From Victivallis vadensis (GTDB lineage: Bacteria > Verrucomicrobiota > Lentisphaeria > Victivallales > GWF2-50-93), in the NCBI GenBank assembly GCA_020718525.1, contig DYRX01000187.1, positions 1 through 8,601 of the forward strand: a stretch of 8,601 bases of DNA, written 5' to 3'. Below the pieces are notes generated by a model. It was not told the DNA's origin. It made no database searches and worked only from the letters and a program-made list of their open reading frames with translations. How positions within the stretch are numbered: the first letter of the stretch is position 1; each line of letters opens with the position of its first letter. Positions 6,808-8,601 of the stretch are shown piece after piece. Position numbers and translations under genes: made by a program.

Positions 6808-7155
6808 ATGGCGGAGATAAAGTGCCAGAAGCTATTTTGGACTTTGCTCAAGGAACCCTGGAAAATATCGCCCCATTACGATTCCAGCAAAGGGTTTCCT
6901 TACGATGAGACGGCTGTGCTGGAGCTGGCGAAAGCTCTTTGTCCTGACATTGTCTCTTGGCGGACTGAAGATGACTTGGAAACACTCTTGAACGATGCGA
7001 AGCCGATTTTCAAGGCTCTCGTTGGCGACGACGGGATTTCTGCGACCATTGATGAAATCATGGAGATCACTGAAAGATATCCGGAACATCTGCCCATGAT
7101 TAAGTCTCTAACATCTCAGGCATTTGAAATCTCCCAAACCATTAAGCGGGAATAA
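6808..7155 (+). CDS. Small acidic hypothetical protein, possibly the 5' half of a gene split by a stop
   Basis: This frame encodes 115 residues from ATG 6808 to TAA 7153-7155. It is soluble and mostly helical in look, with no signal peptide. It opens MAEIKCQKLFWTLLKEPW, is rich in Asp and Glu, and carries a C-terminal helix-like stretch (HLPMIKSLTSQAFEISQTIK). I do not recognise a family. No Shine-Dalgarno sequence precedes ATG; the frame is open upstream but has no ATG, GTG or TTG there back to the hairpin. After the TAA the identical frame continues without a stop to 7398, so it may be the first part of one protein of about 196 codons. It lies about 50 bp after the AAA hairpin on the same strand, so readthrough co-transcription is possible but a shared job is not shown. 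Confidence 0.6.
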   Translation: MAEIKCQKLFWTLLKEPWKISPHYDSSKGFPYDETAVLELAKALCPDIVSWRTEDDLETLLNDAKPIFKALVGDDGISATIDEIMEITERYPEHLPMIKSLTSQAFEISQTIKRE

Positions 7156-7398
7156 AGTGGAGAACTCGCACTCAACGGAGTCTATTATCTGGACTCGGTG
7201 TTTCCGGAAAGCTGCAAAGGCGTCTCCCCTGATGACAGCCAGATCGAGGAATGGCTGTTCATCCAGAGCATCTACGGGAACTCCTGCCTCGATTTTGAGG
7301 AAATTCAATTAACCATAAATAAAAGCGGAACTCGGAGAACAAGACGGGTCTTGGAGTATCTGCGCAAAGTGGAGGAGAAGTGTATTCAATCTGCTTAA
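7156..7398 (+). pseudogene. Downstream half of the split hypothetical gene, or a separate GTG-started small protein
   Basis: The frame directly after TAA 7153-7155 reads SGELALNGVYYLDSVFPESC and runs on through EEWLFIQSIYGNSCLDFEE and RRTRRVLEYLRKVEEK to TAA at 7396-7398. Codon choice looks like real coding, including the stretch before the first usable start, GTG 7198. That GTG has no good RBS; GGAG lies 17 nt upstream. A 66-residue protein from GTG is possible, but the coding-like sequence before it makes a nonsense break in one longer gene more likely. The Arg/Lys-rich C-terminal helix is consistent with nucleic-acid or protein contact, without proof. The family is unknown. Confidence 0.5.
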
Positions 7399-7430
7399 TG
7401 TTTTGCGCGTGACAACAAATTCAAACAGCT

Positions 7431-7456
7431 CACCCCAAGCGTATGTGCCTGGGGTG
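7431..7456 (+). terminator. Hairpin between the split gene and the DUF6994-like gene
   Basis: CACCCCA (7431-7437) pairs with TGGGGTG (7450-7456). Inside the stem an A-C mismatch is followed by two more GC pairs around the loop GTATGT. Only a short GTTTT lies further downstream (about 7470), so intrinsic termination would be weak. It could end the upstream transcript. Confidence 0.45.
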
Positions 7457-7496
7457 GGGACGCTACCAATGTTTTAACAGAAAAAGGAATATTCCA

Positions 7497-8201
7497 ATGA
7501 GTTCACTGAAGGAAATTATAGACGTAACTTTTGATTTCAACACTGATACACCAGCGAATAAGGATGCTGATGCTTTTAGCCAGACACTTCGAAGATACCA
7601 CAAAATACTGTGGAGTAAGCCATTGCCGAACGGGGTGGTCTTCAACCTAGATGACACTACGCCGAGGCAGTATTTGCATCACAAGTCTGAATTGGGAGAG
7701 TTCTTTTTATCGAGCGATGCGATGATAACAAAGTTCTCGATACCAAGAGATATTAGCGCCACTGTTCTTAATGAAAAAGATCAATATGTATTCCGCCACT
7801 ACACGATTGGCAGCAGTATTGTGTTTCCCAGCAATTGCATTGACAGAAGGTTGACAATTAATAAGGCGCGTGGTTGGAACAGGTCGATTCAGGACCGGTT
7901 TGATCTCACGCTTGAGTGTATTCGCCGGCATTACTGTAACGAGAGGAGCAAGTTGAGTGGCGTACTCAGCCGGTATTCAGATTTCTTTGGCTTGTTTGGA
8001 GACTTTCGCGGATATGTGGAATTTTTCCTGTTGCAGGACATGGTTACTGCGGATTACTCAGCCGTAAAATTTTTCATGGAGTTCAATGATTTTAAAACTC
8101 CACCACTCGCTAAAAGTATTGATCAATGCAGGCCATTCATGCAACTTACCGCTGACTTCATTAATGCACGCAGTTGCAGGATACGTGAATTTTGCATGTG
8201 A
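7497..8201 (+). CDS. DUF6994-like uncharacterised protein
   Basis: The protein has 234 residues from ATG 7497, which follows AAGGA (7484-7488) at about 8 nt. An in-frame GTG at 7443 would add 18 unlikely residues that overlap the hairpin. No signal peptide or membrane helix is seen. The order of motifs is VTFDFNTDTP, LRRYHKILWSKPLPNG, YLHHKSELGEFFLSSD, SIVFPSN, GWNRSIQDRFDLTLECIRRHY and, near the end, FFLLQDMV. I recognise the RYHK-LWSKPLPNG and GEFFLSSD pattern as that of the DUF6994 family, single-domain proteins of about this length with no known function, and the length here is complete. Codon use is more AT-rich than in the AAA gene, which fits a transferred accessory gene. It has its own RBS and is separated from both neighbours, so it may be a stand-alone unit. 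Family recognition is from memory. Confidence 0.7.
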   Translation: MSSLKEIIDVTFDFNTDTPANKDADAFSQTLRRYHKILWSKPLPNGVVFNLDDTTPRQYLHHKSELGEFFLSSDAMITKFSIPRDISATVLNEKDQYVFRHYTIGSSIVFPSNCIDRRLTINKARGWNRSIQDRFDLTLECIRRHYCNERSKLSGVLSRYSDFFGLFGDFRGYVEFFLLQDMVTADYSAVKFFMEFNDFKTPPLAKSIDQCRPFMQLTADFINARSCRIREFCM

Positions 8202-8401
8202 GACTTCCGCATCAAAATCGGACTGATGAAGGACTGGGTAGGCAAACGATTCCGAACATAGCCCCCGTAATCCTAAATCTGCTCAGAGTAAGTGTTCCTC
8301 ACATACGGAATGGATTTGTTGGCTCATATTGCTCGATAATGCCGCTAAATTAAGGCTCAGTATGGTGTCACGGTAGCTGTCATAATCAGGGAAACGAAAT
8401 A

Positions 8402-8601
8402 ATGTCTGAATGTTACTTGGGCAATAAGGTTGCTGGCATATACAGTTTGGAAGAAGTACGCCAGAAACTCCGTTCTGGAGAGCTGGCGGAGAACTGGGTT
8501 GTGTCCATCACCGACCTAGCGGACGACTTTGTAGTCAGCGGTCGTTGCAGAGGCATTCTGCGAGTGAAGTTCGACGACATACAGGAAGCTTGGCGGGGAC
8601 G
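8402..8601 (+). CDS. N-terminal part of a dual-specificity-phosphatase-like protein, cut by the window edge
   Basis: From ATG 8402 the frame is open for 66 codons to the end of the window. AGGGA (8388-8392) lies 9 nt upstream. The product starts MSECYLGNKVAGIYSLEEVR, then WVVSITD and GILRVKFDDIQEAW. The order SLEEVR, VVSITD, then ILRVKFDDI resembles the N-terminal half of small bacterial dual-specificity/tyrosine-phosphatase-like proteins, in which a HCxxGxSR loop follows about 30-50 residues later. That loop would lie beyond base 8601, so the catalytic signature cannot be checked. The 200 bp before it (8202-8401) hold no other gene I can support, and its promoter is not clear. Confidence 0.6.
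   Translation, partial: MSECYLGNKVAGIYSLEEVRQKLRSGELAENWVVSITDLADDFVVSGRCRGILRVKFDDIQEAWRG

Noticed and set aside
8316..8340. Promoter TTGTTG...GATAAT ahead of the edge gene
   Set aside because: The spacer is only 13 nt and both boxes deviate from consensus; no better pair was found.

Overview
The window looks like a stretch of bacterial chromosome of roughly balanced GC with dense coding. Purine-rich ribosome binding sites, a GH94-type phosphorylase-like enzyme and the debris of a formylglycine-generating-enzyme-like (FGE) variable protein would fit a PVC-group bacterium (Lentisphaerota or Kiritimatiellota type) or a similar uncultured lineage. That placement is inference only; no rRNA or marker gene is present.

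Left part (1-3853, minus strand). A divergent GH94 / glycosyltransferase-36 family protein of about 957 residues is followed 7 nt later by a short-chain dehydrogenase/reductase (SDR), in one apparent operon. The SDR frame is interrupted by a TAG codon exactly where relatives usually have Trp, then continues with 46 recognisable family residues to a TGA. Directly against that TGA lies an orphan C-terminal fragment of an FGE/C-type-lectin-fold protein. Its codons carry the signature of a diversity-generating retroelement (DGR) variable region: a run of NNC codons that can all be derived from AAC by changing adenines only. No reverse transcriptase or template repeat is visible here. At the extreme left edge a hydrophobic reading frame starts and runs out of the window.

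Middle (3854-4422). A divergent intergenic region of about 570 bp holds several small inverted repeats. It also holds a clear promoter/RBS for the rightward gene, with a TGGACA-N5-TGTCCA palindrome over its -35 position.

Right part (4423-8601, plus strand). A 768-residue protein has a long uncharacterised N-terminal region and two different AAA+ modules, both with intact Walker A, Walker B and Arg residues. Its stop codon is embedded in a perfect 15-bp hairpin. Next come a small unknown gene split by an in-frame TAA (6808-7398), a second hairpin, a DUF6994-like gene (7497-8201), and the start of a gene resembling a dual-specificity-phosphatase-like family that runs off the right edge. By eye this tail has more AT-rich codon choice and looser spacing than the AAA gene, as expected of accessory DNA.

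How the parts work together: the GH94 protein and SDR plausibly acted in one carbohydrate pathway. The AAA protein is probably a stand-alone remodelling ATPase or one acting with an unseen partner. The window has two genes broken by single in-frame stops and one truncated variable-protein fragment, so decay and rearrangement are its main themes.
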